From assembly GCA_030627005.1 (NCBI GenBank), contig DAOUSW010000185.1, positions 1-5,148 on the forward strand: a DNA stretch of 5,148 nt. The letters run 5' to 3'. Origin of the DNA: MTP4 sp9310u (GTDB taxonomy: Archaea > Halobacteriota > Methanosarcinia > Methanosarcinales > Methanosarcinaceae). Numbering within the stretch: position 1 is the first letter of the stretch; each line of letters begins with the position of its first letter. The position numbers were made by a program, and so were the translations under genes. Positions 1 through 4,603 of this stretch are shown here, one piece after another. The notes beneath the pieces were generated by a model, which was not told where the DNA came from, made no database searches, and saw only the letters and a list, made by a program, of their open reading frames with translations.

Positions 1-134
1 CTGGATAATTTGATTTCTGGATAATTTGATTTCTGGATAATTTGATTTCTGGATAATTTGATTTCTGGATAATTTGATTTCTGGATAATTTGATTTCTGA
101 ATAATTTGATTTCTGGATAATTTGATTTCTGGAT
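1..134. repeat. 16-bp tandem array, about 8.4 copies, cut by the window edge
   Basis: The unit CTGGATAATTTGATTT starts at 1, 17, 33, 49, 65, 81, 97 and 113, with a 6-base partial copy at 129-134. All copies are identical except the one at 97, which has A for G at position 100. The array begins at the first base, so its full length is unknown. The unit contains TAA and TGA and is not a multiple of three, so every forward frame is stopped and it is not coding. Near-perfect identity points to recent expansion by replication slippage or unequal recombination. Confidence 0.97.
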
Positions 135-189
135 TTTCTTTTAATCGCAGTTTTTCGTTGAATTTGGGCAAATGTAAGGTTATTTTTGA

Positions 190-326
190 TGCCGTTTTTT
201 CCCTGCCACAGGAGGCTGCCTGTGAAAACGGATATCTTCAGCCGAGGGATGGAGATTCTTTACTGAAATTAATGTCATTTTTCCGTTTTCGCAGGCACAA
301 TGGCATGGGAGTTTGGAATTTTTTAT
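190..326 (+). other. Competing inverted repeats, possible structured RNA
   Basis: The segment 217-231 (TGCCTGTGAAAACGG) can pair with 283-297 (CCGTTTTCGCAGGCA) along all 15 bases, one pair being G-U, with a 51-base loop. Part of the same segment can instead pair upstream: 219-224 with 207-212 (CACAGG), and 225-231 with 192-198 (CCGTTTT), leaving an 8-base bulge. The two folds exclude each other, as in attenuators. A terminator-like hairpin follows at 327-354. No protein reading frame here is convincing. It could be a small RNA, an RNA leader, or a palindromic repeat family. Strand is inferred only from the T-run after the last hairpin. Confidence 0.4.
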
Positions 327-354
327 CCGTTTCCTTGCGGAAGCGGACTTTTTT
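327..354 (+). terminator. Hairpin plus T6, intrinsic-terminator-like
   Basis: CCGTTTCC (327-334) pairs with GGAAGCGG (339-346) across a TTGC loop, giving 8 pairs with one G-U. Two bases later comes a run of six T (349-354). Archaeal termination needs mainly the oligo-T on the non-template strand; the hairpin is additional. No gene upstream is recognised, so what it would end is unclear, possibly the structured segment just before it. Confidence 0.4.
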
Positions 355-413
355 GAAGACGGTAAGCCCGCCTTCGATCTGTGTCTTGTAGGTCGCTCTA
401 ATAAGTTAACTGA

Positions 414-483
414 TGGGTACTATCATACAGTTACTGTCTGTGGGTTACTGTATGGCAGTTATTGTCATTCAGTTACTAACCAA
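414..483. repeat. Degenerate 14-bp tandem repeat, 5 copies
   Basis: Copies start at 414, 428, 442, 456 and 470 with an exact 14-base period. The shared core is GTTACTGT-like: CAGTTACTGTCTGT at 428, GGGTTACTGTATGG at 442, CAGTTATTGTCATT at 456 and CAGTTACTAACCAA at 470; the copy at 414 is weaker. Inside it, CATACAGT (424-431) and ACTGTATG (447-454) form a perfect 8-bp inverted repeat, and ACAGT-T-ACTGT (427-437) is a smaller palindrome. The copies have diverged much more than those of the 16-bp array, so this array is older. It lies downstream of the minus-strand acetyltransferase gene. Confidence 0.75.
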
Positions 484-486
484 TAG

Positions 487-502
487 ATAGTATTCATACT
501 AT
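487..502. promoter_or_regulatory. AT-rich palindrome, function unknown
   Basis: ATAGTAT (487-493) and ATACTAT (496-502) form a perfect 7-bp inverted repeat with a 2-base centre, directly after the 14-bp array. It could bind a dimeric regulator, but no gene start is near, so it may be incidental in AT-rich DNA. Confidence 0.25.
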
Positions 503-653
503 TTAAAGTTTTTGTTCAATACTGTTTAATTATTGAGGCTCAGTTATTGAAATAGGTGCAGGACCGGGTTTTTTGGTAATCAGGTGCAAGGTTTCTTTTT
601 TCCCTGCTGAAAATTCGCTTGGACCCCGTACACTTAGGGCCACTGTAAGGGGC

Positions 654-673
654 AAAAAATCGGGTTAATACCC
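654..673 (-). terminator. Weak hairpin plus T6 at the end of the acetyltransferase gene
   Basis: Read on the minus strand, GGGT-ATTA-ACCC (673-662) spans the TAA stop codon and is followed after one base by six T (659-654). The stem is only 4 bp, so the oligo-T tract is the stronger part of the signal. Confidence 0.4.
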
Positions 674-1177
674 TGTAAGTTCTTCTGTCCTGGAAAGGAG
701 CTGTGGCTCCCCTGAATACCTCTTCTCTTCCAGTTCCATCAAAAACTGTTTGAACCCGGTGTATTCGTCCGTTTCTTCGGAAACGGGCACAAACCCGCAT
801 TTTTCGTAAAAATTAAGGGCATTTGCATTTTCAAGGTATACTTTAAGGGAAAGGTTTCCTTTCAGGGCTTTAGCATGTTTGATAAGTGCTGTTCCTATCC
901 CTTTTCCCTGCATCCCGGGTTTGACAAAGAGGGCGCATATTCTTCCGCTGACCAGGGAGATGAAACCCTGAACTTCCTCATCTTCCTCAAAAACCCAGTT
1001 TTCTACAGCGGGCAGGTAGGTGTTTTTCATTGCACCTTTCTGTTCAGCCCAGAACTCTGCGGGCATAAAGGCATGTGAAAGTACGGATGCTTCATACCAT
1101 ATCCTTACAAGGTCTTCAAGGTCGCTTTCTCTGCAAGTTCTGATCAATCCAATTCGTCCCCGTTTTTTTATTAACAT
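665..1177 (-). CDS. GNAT-family N-acetyltransferase (YjaB-like)
   Basis: A cytoplasmic enzyme expected to transfer an acetyl group from acetyl-CoA to an amine; the substrate cannot be told. The 170-residue protein is one GNAT domain. The acetyl-CoA motif A is at about 80-102, with Q90-x-x-G93-x-G95 in the pyrophosphate loop, and motif B ends in NFYEKCGF (122-129), whose Y124 is the usual proton-donor position. The N-terminal part (LVRIWYEAS, SHAFM) and the order of motifs resemble E. coli YjaB/YiaC from memory. About 20 extra residues follow the domain. The ATG at 1177 has only AAGAG next to it; a TTG at 1147, just before IRT where the family usually begins, is an alternative start giving 160 residues. 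The gene stands alone, with a TATA-like palindrome upstream and an oligo-T tract downstream. Confidence 0.9.
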   Translation of the reverse strand: MLIKKRGRIGLIRTCRESDLEDLVRIWYEASVLSHAFMPAEFWAEQKGAMKNTYLPAVENWVFEEDEEVQGFISLVSGRICALFVKPGMQGKGIGTALIKHAKALKGNLSLKVYLENANALNFYEKCGFVPVSEETDEYTGFKQFLMELEEKRYSGEPQLLSRTEELTGY

Positions 1178-1209
1178 CTCTTTTATTAATCGCTATTTAA
1201 AATTTTACT

Positions 1210-1223
1210 CATATAATTATATG
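1210..1223 (-). promoter_or_regulatory. Palindromic TATA region of the acetyltransferase gene
   Basis: CATATAATTATATG is a perfect 14-bp palindrome. On the minus strand it contains a TATA-like stretch 33 bases before the ATG at 1177, which would put the transcription start near 1190 and give a leader of about 12 bases. Being symmetric, it could also read the other way or be a repressor site over the TATA box. Confidence 0.45.
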
Positions 1224-1363
1224 TTGGTGGGTTGTTACAAAAGGATGCCGACTGTCAGGAAGCTACTTTTTCGGGATGGATTAGTCTGAGATAAAAAAGC
1301 CGTTTAAGTGCCCTGGAATACTTCAATTTTCAAAAAAGGTTTTAATGGAAAAAGATCCGAGTC

Positions 1364-1374
1364 AAAAAGAAAAA
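1364..1374 (-). terminator. Oligo-T terminator after the 63-residue gene
   Basis: On the minus strand the sequence is TTTTTCTTTTT, starting about 20 bases after the stop codon of the gene at 1395-1586. An oligo-T tract of this kind on the coding strand is the typical archaeal termination signal. No stable hairpin precedes it. Confidence 0.5.
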
Positions 1375-1394
1375 CGTCGGAAACTTTTTATCTT

Positions 1395-1586
1395 TTATTT
1401 TATGGACTCAATCTTATGGATCAAGTCATTGGCATAGCCCTCGGACAACTTCATGCAGTTTTCGGATAACTCCTTGCCGGAATCGATAGGTACTACCTTT
1501 ACCAGTTCTCCAAACTGGGATACGTACACTTCGGGTCCGTGAGAAGTTTTCACTTTCATGAACGTATATCCATTTGAAAAGGTCAT
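1395..1586 (-). CDS. Small hypothetical protein, 63 residues
   Basis: I do not recognise the family. The frame opens with a GTG at 1601, but that codon overlaps a strong ribosome binding site, GGAGGT (1599-1594), which lies 7 bases before the ATG at 1586. The ATG is therefore chosen, giving 63 residues. The protein is soluble, with no signal peptide, membrane segment or cysteine pair. The first half (TFMKVKTSHGPEVYVSQFGELVKVVPI) alternates like a small beta sheet, and the second half (about 37-63) looks like one amphipathic helix. A TATA box and an oligo-T tract bracket it, so it is probably a single-gene transcript. The good ribosome binding site, start and promoter make a real gene likely although the function is unknown. 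Confidence 0.75.
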   Translation of the reverse strand: MTFSNGYTFMKVKTSHGPEVYVSQFGELVKVVPIDSGKELSENCMKLSEGYANDLIHKIESIK

Positions 1587-1593
1587 TTTCTTA

Positions 1594-1599
1594 ACCTCC
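1594..1599 (-). promoter_or_regulatory. Ribosome binding site that decides the start of the 63-residue gene
   Basis: GGAGGT on the minus strand lies 7 bases before the ATG at 1586 and overlaps the alternative GTG (1601-1599). This rules against the GTG as start. Confidence 0.75.
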
Positions 1600-1621
1600 A
1601 CTATCTAATATGTCTGGCATA

Positions 1622-1630
1622 CCATATAAA
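1622..1630 (-). promoter_or_regulatory. TATA box of the 63-residue gene
   Basis: On the minus strand TTTATATGG is preceded by an A-rich stretch suited to a BRE. It would place the start of transcription near 1600, just before the ribosome binding site. A short inverted repeat, TATG-CCAGA-CATA, sits between the two and could be an operator. Confidence 0.5.
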
Positions 1631-1770
1631 CATTTTTTAAATTATTAATCATGATATACAAGGTCTTCCGAACTTGAATGTTAAATTCTATTTGTAACCA
1701 TTGAGGGATAATATAAATTGGTCAAACAAGGAATATTTAAGTAGAATTCAGAAAAATAAAAGTTATTATT

Positions 1771-1857
1771 ATGACTAAGTTCACAGAGTTAATCAGTCAC
1801 CTGATCTTCCGGGAGCAGGCATGGGGGATGACTGAGGATATGCTGCGGATAAGTTAA
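1771..1857 (+). CDS. Possible 28-residue small protein or gene remnant
   Basis: An ATG at 1771 opens a frame of 28 codons ending in TAA, rich in charged and hydrophobic residues (MTKFTELISHLIFREQ at the start) and helical in character. TATA-like sequences stand about 50-65 bases upstream (around 1707-1720), but no ribosome binding site precedes the ATG. It could be a small protein on a leaderless-like transcript, the start of a decayed gene, or chance. No family is recognised. Confidence 0.2.
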   Translation: MTKFTELISHLIFREQAWGMTEDMLRIS

Positions 1858-1893
1858 AAGCGGGGCTGAAACCGTGGCGAGGCTGAGACATGC

Positions 1894-1923
1894 CTGAGAA
1901 TATCTGAGAATATCTGAGAATAT
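1894..1923. repeat. 10-bp tandem repeat, 3 copies
   Basis: CTGAGAATAT occurs three times without change at 1894, 1904 and 1914. A related CTGAGACATG precedes it at 1883. It lies just downstream of the deoxyribosyltransferase-like gene, beyond its terminator. Confidence 0.85.
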
Positions 1924-1942
1924 GCCCGAGGCAAGTTTAAGG

Positions 1943-1967
1943 AAAAAAAGTTCCGGGGTCACCGGAA
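1943..1967 (-). terminator. Hairpin terminator containing the stop codon
   Basis: On the minus strand TTCCGG (1967-1962) pairs with CCGGAA (1956-1951) across a 5-base loop, and one base later comes a run of seven T (1949-1943). The TGA stop codon (1961-1959) lies in the loop. This is the best intrinsic-type terminator in the window. Confidence 0.75.
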
Positions 1968-2381
1968 TTTGTCAAGAGTTTTAAAAAGTTCTTCTTCATT
2001 CCTGGCCAGGGCGTCTGCAGATACTTCAATCATCAGGTTTACTATACCGTTAGAAAGTTCTCTGAAATCGGTCCGTAGCCCAATGATTGGTTTGCCTTTT
2101 GCGTAAGCGTAGCCTATTTCCCAGGCCGTGCCCGAGTCCACGTCCACGCCGTCAAGGACTGCGACTACAAGGTCCGAACCGTCCACTCCTTCCACGCAGC
2201 GCTGGAAAATATATTTCTGGTTCTGGCGTTCATGCTCTTTTTTTGCGTCTTCGGCATCTTCCTGGGGCAAAAAGACTGCAAAGCCTTTCTCAAGGAGCAT
2301 ATCCCTTAATTTCCGGTTGAATTCAAGTTCCGCCTGGGTGAAAAGGGGGCCTGCAAGGTAAATTGTCTTTTTTTCGTTCAT
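1959..2381 (-). CDS. Nucleoside 2-deoxyribosyltransferase-family protein
   Basis: The 140-residue protein fits the nucleoside 2-deoxyribosyltransferase family (PF05014). IYLAGPLFT (7-15) is the N-terminal strand and nucleotide-binding loop, with Y8 at the usual conserved tyrosine. FLPQED follows at 37-42. DLVVAVLDGVDVDSGTAWEIGYA (70-92) carries the acidic residues D77, D80 and D82 and the catalytic-type glutamate E88. Members either exchange bases between deoxyribonucleosides or, like DNPH1/Rcl, hydrolyse deoxynucleoside 5'-monophosphates; sequence alone does not decide which. The role would be cytoplasmic nucleotide salvage or clean-up. The start at 2381 is firm: GGAGG lies 6 bases upstream. 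The gene is divergent from the pilin gene, and its stop codon lies inside a terminator hairpin. Confidence 0.9.
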   Translation of the reverse strand: MNEKKTIYLAGPLFTQAELEFNRKLRDMLLEKGFAVFLPQEDAEDAKKEHERQNQKYIFQRCVEGVDGSDLVVAVLDGVDVDSGTAWEIGYAYAKGKPIIGLRTDFRELSNGIVNLMIEVSADALARNEEELFKTLDKFR

Positions 2382-2387
2382 TTTTTT

Positions 2388-2392
2388 CCTCC
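2388..2392 (-). promoter_or_regulatory. Ribosome binding site of the deoxyribosyltransferase-like gene
   Basis: GGAGG on the minus strand lies 6 bases before the ATG at 2381, with an all-A spacer, and fixes the start. Confidence 0.8.
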
Positions 2393-2412
2393 GCCACTTT
2401 TTAGGGTATTTT

Positions 2413-2455
2413 TTTCACGGGATTTCCTGAAAAAGAAAGGGAATGGTTCGTGAAA
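2413..2455. promoter_or_regulatory. Inverted repeat in the divergent intergenic region
   Basis: TTTCACG (2413-2419) and CGTGAAA (2449-2455) are perfect 7-bp inverted copies with centres 36 bases apart. They lie between the divergent deoxyribosyltransferase-like and pilin genes, in the promoter or leader of the former. They could be two half-sites of a regulator or the base of an RNA stem. AT-rich TATA-like sequence on both strands lies further up at about 2467-2494. Confidence 0.3.
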
Positions 2456-2547
2456 TAGTTTGCTGATTTTAATAACATTTTAAAATTAAATATATCTCAA
2501 TGTTAAAAACACCCCTCTATACACAAAAAATTTTAAATGTTTGGTCG

Positions 2548-2557
2548 TAATATATTA
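2548..2557 (+). promoter_or_regulatory. TATA-like element of the pilin gene
   Basis: TAATATATTA would put the transcription start near 2578 and give a leader of about 25 bases to the ATG at 2603. Another TATA-like stretch, AAATATATC around 2488, would give a leader of about 85 bases. Which one is used cannot be told. Confidence 0.4.
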
Positions 2558-2602
2558 ACACTTATTCAGAAATGGTGGTGTTGTGTGTCTTTTATAGAGA
2601 GC

Positions 2603-3058
2603 ATGTTCAAGAATTCCAGGGCTTTGAGTCCTGTATTTGGAACTTTTATATCTATAATAATTATTTTAATCCTGGCTGCCCTTTTCGCTGCAGTAGTTAT
2701 CCCGGGATTTGACGGATACTCCGGGGGGCCCTGTCCGACAGCAAATCTTGACATTTTCTTTGTTAATGAAAGTACGGTGGAGTTCAGGCATATGGGTGGG
2801 GACTTCCTGGAATTCGACAGCGGGTCTCTGGGAGTTTTCCTGTATGTTAACGGGAAAAGTTATTCGCTTGATGCTTCTTCACTCGGAGACCTTGACGTGG
2901 GAGGTTCAAAACTCCTTAACCTGAATGAAGTGGGGCTCCCACCCATGGAATTCGGGTCAAGGGACAAAGTCATCATAAAAGTTGTTGACCGCAATTTCGG
3001 AACACTTGTAAGCTATCAGGATCTCGATGTGCCTGTACATGTCACGATTTCGCCTTAG
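2603..3058 (+). CDS. Archaeal type IV pilin-like protein (class III signal peptide)
   Basis: A probable surface pilin or adhesin subunit. From the chosen ATG it has 151 residues: a basic leader MFKNSRA, a predicted prepilin-peptidase cut between A7 and L8, then LSPVFG and a hydrophobic helix to about residue 34 that would form the filament core. This matches the archaeal pilin N-terminal domain (PF07790). The outer domain is mostly beta strands and contains HMGGD (63-67), a motif common in this family, and one N-glycosylation sequon at N55. The same frame opens at an ATG at 2537 and has a GTG at 2585. The first would add 22 residues including WWCC, unlike a pilin leader. The GTG has a GGTGG 6 bases upstream and is a real alternative; 2603 gives the most typical leader. 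No pilus ATPase, membrane protein or peptidase gene is nearby. Confidence 0.85.
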   Translation: MFKNSRALSPVFGTFISIIIILILAALFAAVVIPGFDGYSGGPCPTANLDIFFVNESTVEFRHMGGDFLEFDSGSLGVFLYVNGKSYSLDASSLGDLDVGGSKLLNLNEVGLPPMEFGSRDKVIIKVVDRNFGTLVSYQDLDVPVHVTISP

Positions 3059-3066
3059 CAAGCCCA

Positions 3067-3083
3067 CATCGTTTTATTTTTTT
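3067..3083 (+). terminator. Oligo-T terminator of the pilin gene
   Basis: CATCGTTTTATTTTTTT starts 8 bases after the pilin stop codon, with seven consecutive T at its end. Oligo-T on the coding strand is the usual archaeal stop signal. Confidence 0.55.
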
Positions 3084-3124
3084 GAGCGTTATTTCTTTTC
3101 ACTTCGCAATTATATTCCAAAGTC

Positions 3125-3141
3125 CATCGTTTTATTTATTT
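3125..3141 (+). terminator. Second T-rich copy of the pilin terminator element
   Basis: CATCGTTTTATTTATTT repeats the element at 3067-3083 with one mismatch in 17, 58 bases further on. It may be a back-up terminator made by a local duplication. Confidence 0.4.
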
Positions 3142-3191
3142 CAAATGTATTCGGTTTAAATTATTTTTAAGTTCCTGCACCGTTTATTGTC

Positions 3192-3207
3192 CCAAAAGGG
3201 CTTTTGG
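3192..3207. promoter_or_regulatory. 16-bp hairpin/palindrome upstream of argC
   Basis: CCAAAAG (3192-3198) and CTTTTGG (3201-3207) are perfect inverted copies around GG. It lies 73 bases before the argC start codon. If transcription begins at the TATA-like GTTTAAATTA (3154-3163), it would be in the leader RNA; otherwise it would be an upstream operator site. No ligand or regulator can be named. Confidence 0.35.
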
Positions 3208-3238
3208 TCCTCTCTCAGCATTCTTTCCCAATAACAAG

Positions 3239-3258
3239 TTTAATCATATGGTGTACAC
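3239..3258 (+). promoter_or_regulatory. Putative argC promoter with a GTGTACAC palindrome
   Basis: TTTAATCA (3239-3246) is a weak TATA candidate that would start transcription near 3268. GTGTACAC (3251-3258), an 8-bp palindrome, lies between it and that start, where a bound repressor would block transcription. The alternative TATA further up (3154-3163) is equally possible. Confidence 0.3.
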
Positions 3259-3280
3259 ATTACAAAGGTGAGTGAAGACC

Positions 3281-4291
3281 ATGATCAAGGCAGGAATTAT
3301 AGGAGCTTCCGGATATACGGGAGGAGAACTCTTACGCTTACTGGTTAATCACCCTGATGTTAATCCGGAGCTTGCCACTTCCCGGAGTCTTGCAGGAAAA
3401 CCCGTAGCAGGTACCCACAGGCACCTTGAAGGCTTTCTGGATCTCAGGTACGAAAACCCGGACCCTGAAGAGATAAGGGAACGCTGTGATGTCGTGTTTG
3501 TGGCGGTGCCCCATGGGACTGCGATGAACTACGTCCCCGAACTGCTCCAGGACGGCACGAAAGTAATAGATCTGAGCGCTGATTACAGGCTTGAAACTTC
3601 GGTATTCGAGAAAGTTTACGGCCTTACTCATGCCGACCCGAGAGCTGCTGTCTACGGGCTTGTGGAACTTCACCCGGAGGCTGCAAAAGAAGAACTGGTT
3701 GCAAATCCGGGTTGTTTTCCTACGGGTGCGATCCTCTCGGCAGCCCCCCTTGCGGCAGCAGGGCTTATAGATATGGCGATCTTCGACTCCAAAACCGGGG
3801 TTTCAGGAGCAGGCATAAGTCCTTCGGGGACTTCCCATTATCCTAACATTGCGGAAAATATAATCCCTTACAAGCTCACCGTACACAGGCACAGGGCAGA
3901 AATTTTCCAGGAACTGAACCGGCTTGACGGAAAGCTCAGGAACATCAGTTTCACCCCCCATGTGATCCCCACTATAAGGGGTATCCTCACAACCGCCCAT
4001 ATATTTACTAAAGAGCCCCTTTCAACCGGGGATATACAGGCGCTTTATGAGGAGTTTTACAGGGACAAACCCTTTGTGCGGCTCCCGGGAGTTCCGTCCC
4101 TCACTGCAGTGCGGGGTTCGAACTTCTGTGATATTGGCTTTGAGGCGGATGCGGAAAACAACCGTGTGGTAGTACTCTCGGCAATTGACAATCTGGTAAA
4201 AGGGGCATCAGGACAGGCAATCCAGAACATGAACCTGATGTTCGGACTTGAAGAGACCCGCGGGCTCTGGATACCCGGAACTGCACCGTAA
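3281..4291 (+). CDS. argC: N-acetyl-gamma-glutamyl-phosphate reductase
   Basis: This enzyme reduces N-acetyl-glutamyl 5-phosphate with NADPH to the semialdehyde (EC 1.2.1.38), the third step of arginine/ornithine synthesis from glutamate in the cytoplasm. The 336 residues are full length for the family. The NADP-binding loop GASGYTGGE is at 8-16. The catalytic cysteine is C145 in ANPGCFPTG, and the conserved HRHRAE is at 202-207. The C-terminal signature KGASGQAIQNMNLM is at 307-320. The frame opens with a GTG at 3272, but GGTGA (3267-3271) lies 9 bases before the ATG at 3281 and directly abuts the GTG. The ATG also gives the usual MIKAGIIGASG start, so it is chosen. No frame damage is seen. 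No other arginine gene lies in the window; argJ or argB could follow beyond the right edge. Confidence 0.97.
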   Translation: MIKAGIIGASGYTGGELLRLLVNHPDVNPELATSRSLAGKPVAGTHRHLEGFLDLRYENPDPEEIRERCDVVFVAVPHGTAMNYVPELLQDGTKVIDLSADYRLETSVFEKVYGLTHADPRAAVYGLVELHPEAAKEELVANPGCFPTGAILSAAPLAAAGLIDMAIFDSKTGVSGAGISPSGTSHYPNIAENIIPYKLTVHRHRAEIFQELNRLDGKLRNISFTPHVIPTIRGILTTAHIFTKEPLSTGDIQALYEEFYRDKPFVRLPGVPSLTAVRGSNFCDIGFEADAENNRVVVLSAIDNLVKGASGQAIQNMNLMFGLEETRGLWIPGTAP

Positions 4292-4315
4292 ATAATAAAC
4301 AGTGTTGCCCGGGTA
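4272..4315 (+). terminator. Stem-loop spanning the argC stop codon
   Basis: TACCCGG (4272-4278) pairs with CCGGGTA (4309-4315). Inside, CTGCAC (4281-4286) can pair with GTGTTG (4302-4307) with one mismatch and one wobble. The TAA stop (4289-4291) is in the apical loop. No T-run follows, so it may protect the messenger end or set a processing site rather than terminate transcription. Confidence 0.35.
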
Positions 4316-4350
4316 GCTTCCTGTCCGTGCTAACGGTATTGTATTGAATG

Positions 4351-4520
4351 TCTGAATTGAAAGTTATGTACTGTGTGTACTGTGCTGAAAGTTATCTACC
4401 TTGCTGGTAGTTATTATACTGTGCTGATAGTTCTGTACTGTGCTGATAGTTCTGTACTGTGCTGATAGTTCTGTACTGTGCTGATAGTTCTGTACTGTGC
4501 TGAAACATCTGAATTAAAAG
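4351..4520. repeat. 19-bp tandem array bracketed by 13-bp direct repeats
   Basis: Four identical copies of GCTGATAGTTCTGTACTGT start at 4423, 4442, 4461 and 4480, with a partial copy at 4499. Diverged copies lie to the left at 4356, 4384 and 4403, so the array decays leftward. The whole is bracketed by TCTGAATTGAAAG (4351-4363) and TCTGAATTAAAAG (4508-4520), 12 of 13 bases the same. TGA in each unit and a length not divisible by three exclude coding. It separates argC from the CBS gene. Confidence 0.93.
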
Positions 4521-4531
4521 GTCTGCAGACC
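4520..4531. promoter_or_regulatory. 12-bp perfect palindrome upstream of the CBS gene
   Basis: GGTCTGCAGACC is its own reverse complement. It lies 31 bases before the TATA box of the CBS gene, where an activator could bind, and directly after the 19-bp array. With no T-run it is unlikely to be a terminator. Confidence 0.4.
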
Positions 4532-4562
4532 GCAGGGCAGGCGAGAACATATAACTGGTGAC

Positions 4563-4570
4563 GTATAAAA
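4563..4570 (+). promoter_or_regulatory. TATA box of the CBS gene
   Basis: GTATAAAA, continuing as ATAAAG, is the clearest TATA box in the window. It predicts a transcription start near 4592 and a leader of about 12 bases, so the CBS gene probably has its own promoter and does not depend on argC. Confidence 0.6.
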
Positions 4571-4576
4571 ATAAAG

Positions 4577-4589
4577 AATGGAATCCATT
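4577..4589 (+). promoter_or_regulatory. Putative operator between TATA box and start of the CBS gene
   Basis: AATGGA-A-TCCATT is a perfect 13-bp palindrome with a 1-base centre. It lies between the TATA box (4563-4570) and the ribosome binding site AGGGG (4592-4596). A protein bound here would block RNA polymerase, so it is a good repressor-site candidate. Confidence 0.45.
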
Positions 4590-4603
4590 TCAGGGGTAGT
4601 CAG

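Larger units (their letters stand above)
1602..1958. other. Gene-poor interval between two minus-strand genes
   Basis: The part up to about 1770 is AT-rich and holds the promoter of the 63-residue gene. The part from about 1795 to 1935 is richer in G and C, as in the genes of this window, and contains a possible 28-codon frame and a 10-bp tandem repeat. It may be a small RNA or the remains of a gene. Nothing else could be supported. Confidence 0.5.

Noticed and set aside
1..134. CRISPR array
   Set aside because: The copies are head-to-tail with no spacers; the same holds for the arrays at 4351-4520 and 5063-5148. No cas gene is present.
122..391. An 89-codon forward frame starting with TTG inside the 16-bp array
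   Set aside because: The start lies within the tandem repeat with no ribosome binding site, the protein has no recognisable domain, and the frame runs through the inverted repeats and the terminator-like hairpin, which explain the sequence better.
554..590. Direct repeat AGGTGCAGG / AGGTGCAAG, 28 bases apart
   Set aside because: Only 8 of 9 bases match, with no supporting context such as an integrase or tRNA, so an attachment site cannot be claimed.
540..800. An 86-codon minus-strand frame overlapping the acetyltransferase gene end
   Set aside because: It is in another frame of the real acetyltransferase gene, is rich in arginine in a low-complexity way, and has no start signal.
1020..1289. 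Forward frame of 89 codons ending in a peptide VRKLLFRDGLV
   Set aside because: Most of it is opposite the acetyltransferase gene. The unique 22-codon tail from 1221 has no ribosome binding site and matches no family I recognise, so a transposase remnant could not be supported.
2087..2361. Two forward frames opposite the deoxyribosyltransferase-like gene
   Set aside because: Both are proline/arginine/serine-rich antisense shadows of a clear gene with a strong ribosome binding site.
3338..4286. Minus-strand frames opposite argC
   Set aside because: They are antisense to a full-length, motif-complete argC and have no domains or start signals.
4292..4603. Insertion sequence or transposon remnant suggested by the direct repeats flanking the 19-bp array
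   Set aside because: There is no transposase frame and no terminal inverted repeat; tandem slippage explains the content. The flanking repeats are kept as an observation only.
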